Notes under the pieces: generated by a model
Seen by the model: the letters and a program-made list of their open reading frames with translations, nothing else
What the model was told of the DNA's origin: nothing
The model's database searches: none
Shown: positions 63,801 to 64,000 of the stretch, in pieces
How the letters are laid out: each line of letters begins with the position of its first letter
Numbering within the stretch: position 1 is the first letter of the stretch
Program-made: the position numbers and the translations under genes
Assembly: GCF_046250185.1 (NCBI RefSeq)
Contig: NZ_CP176469.1
Reading direction: 5' to 3' (one strand)
Length of the DNA: 64,000 nucleotides
Source: Litorimonas sp046250185
GTDB taxonomy: Bacteria > Pseudomonadota > Alphaproteobacteria > Caulobacterales > Maricaulaceae

Positions 63801-64000
63801 CGTCGACTCTCAGGACTGAAGTCAGAATATGTCGGCAATAATCTGCAAATCCTGGGTTTTGCGGCGGAGACCAATCAAGGTTTCACCAAAGACGAGATTG
63901 CCGCAGACGGTACATCTGGCACGTATAATCTGAGCTTTGAGCGTATCCTACCACAATCCGAAGAGATTGTGATTGAGACGCGCGACCGCTTCCGCCCTGA
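60855..64000 (+). CDS. Giant exported DUF11/SdrB-like protein with C-terminal barrel-like region, partial
   Basis: Open from the ATG at 60855 to the window end: 1048 residues, no stop. Signal peptide MLVFAASAWVASAPLAQAQ; N-terminal Ig-like region; DUF11 at ~365-485 (IVVTKTADRTFGDVGDYINY; VTVQNTGQAAVPVELHDSLP); an SdrB/Cna-B-like domain at ~498-600 (GVEGVRLYMETGAYVVSDSD, GLYHFEGV); an Ig-like segment near 738-845 (VPDRSTLIADGRTTPVVAIR); and from ~855 alternating amphipathic strands with conserved Gly-Asp pairs (YTLYGDRSYQQ; YAMFGDFDTSITEGRLTSYN) like an outer-membrane barrel. The barrel, usher-like or autotransporter-like, is inference. The gene follows the 383-aa DUF11 gene. Confidence 0.8.
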   Translation, partial: MATLKTHNVGMLVFAASAWVASAPLAQAQTNNFGTDVINVANVSYTVDGITDRVATPRAVFTIAPGPTPAVIEFFRYAPTAPSPIMRAVNGSDYSPSGDLDGPFTSIGSPVTTGGNVLDLSGPVPLIPATTYLAGELMFVRVLDAGQNLDSTAIDTVNITITADNGDAITMRLYESGPDTGEFFAYLPSTQLDTPQNDTQITASGNTSLTATYIDIFDSTDVTVDTAILNPLNRVFSSVTGETVDGAVITLINVDTGAEATVLGVDGFSTFPADVVSGEDVTDTSGLVYESGAGEFRFPLVESGNYTIRVDAPDGYTFSSTLGVDGLADDNPEGYVLLPISFGEVLSLATEGPLRFDIPLDPVSDIVVTKTADRTFGDVGDYINYTVTVQNTGQAAVPVELHDSLPLGFRYVPGTTRIEQVVGENPDISSDARLLTFDMGLLGGGETATLDYALLIGPGAALGDAINSAIVRDGSGAPLSNVARAGITLREDLLRSTSTIIGRITEQSCDGDADWVRPVNRGIGVEGVRLYMETGAYVVSDSDGLYHFEGVTEGTHVVQVDRETLPQGFELMTCEENTRYAGSNESMFVDVQGGGIWRANFYLKQTGELADITEDEAFNDAKEYLDYDENWLETQTPDVAWVYPDTTRTPSTSSTNVGIKHAPGQTITLRLNDIDVPSYHFAGRDGNAAQTAMISRWRGLGLQDGRNVIIATVKDSSGNVVQTLREEIWYVKTIARAVGVPDRSTLIADGRTTPVVAIRLEDQSGRPVHSGRITTINLEPPYRLHDETGKNRLLEETEELLAPLSARQDFSVGADGILKVKLEPTLRTGKVTAIVTLDNGRQVPIYMYLEPEKRDWILVGLAEGTAGFNNISGNSIALEETGGAEDIITDGRLAFFAKGMVKGNWLMTLRVDTDTRRGNRDGAFRDEIDPNAYYTLYGDRSYQQFEGASRYPVYVKLEKRQAYAMFGDFDTSITEGRLTSYNRRLSGLKSEYVGNNLQILGFAAETNQGFTKDEIAADGTSGTYNLSFERILPQSEEIVIETRDRFRP

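Overview
The window looks like chromosomal DNA of a dimorphic, probably stalked or budding marine alphaproteobacterium near Hyphomonadaceae/Maricaulales and Caulobacter. Pointers are gene neighbourhoods typical of that group (secA-ppi-argJ-mutT, lysC-ubiG with nit-grxC-comF, aroKB-xerD-accA, bolA-dnaJ-like-cobS-cobT), a complete Caulobacter-style cpa/tad operon, exact CtrA-type boxes (TTAA-N7-TTAA) in several intergenic regions, GANTC (CcrM) sites in two of the same promoters, and a PodJ-like polar scaffold. The assignment is inference from content; there is no rRNA here.

Layout. 1-4.6 kb (minus): a fatty-acid or branched-chain acyl-CoA degradation cluster (MerR regulator, two acyl-CoA dehydrogenases, PaiB-like flavin protein, crotonase cut by the window edge). 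4.8-10.2 kb (plus): an 1116-residue envelope scaffold with a histone-H1-like Lys/Ala tail, then GNAT, exported CIA30 and MipA/OmpV proteins. 10.2-17.5 kb: housekeeping block (lysC, ubiG, orphan ParB-like gene, gpsA, DUF1178, nitrilase, grxC, comF, methyltransferase), then tRNA-Leu(CAG). 17.6-22.1 kb (minus): RND efflux pair. 22.3-31.1 kb: four-TM unknown, mutT, argJ, lipoprotein PPIase, secA, TorF-like porin, accA and a 90-aa unknown. 31-41 kb: xerD, an exported unknown, a 43-aa membrane peptide, aroK, aroB, CorC-like protein, bolA, J-domain protein, GtrA, cobS, cobT. 41.2-47.3 kb: two tandem hairpin repeats, hppA with a repeat-bearing leader, bfd/bfr with iron-box-like sites, PQQ-type sugar dehydrogenase, ppa, LysE. 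47.4-58.6 kb: a small anchored unknown and the eleven-gene minus-strand cpa/tad pilus operon. 58.8-64 kb (plus): three secreted DUF11-type surface proteins; the last is a very large protein with a C-terminal barrel-like region that runs off the window.

How it fits together. The scaffold, the ParB-like gene and the tad/DUF11 divergent promoter all carry CtrA-type boxes, so cell-cycle timing of polarity, chromosome-related and surface-adhesion functions is a plausible theme. The strongest undescribed items are: (i) two tandem ~100-bp units at 41.34-41.54 kb whose hairpin arms differ in sequence but keep pairing; (ii) the fusion of a histone-like basic tail to a membrane-spanning Sel1/peptidoglycan-binding scaffold; (iii) the DUF11 surface cluster sharing a CtrA-box promoter region with the tad operon. 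No CRISPR array, IS element, prophage or rRNA operon was seen.
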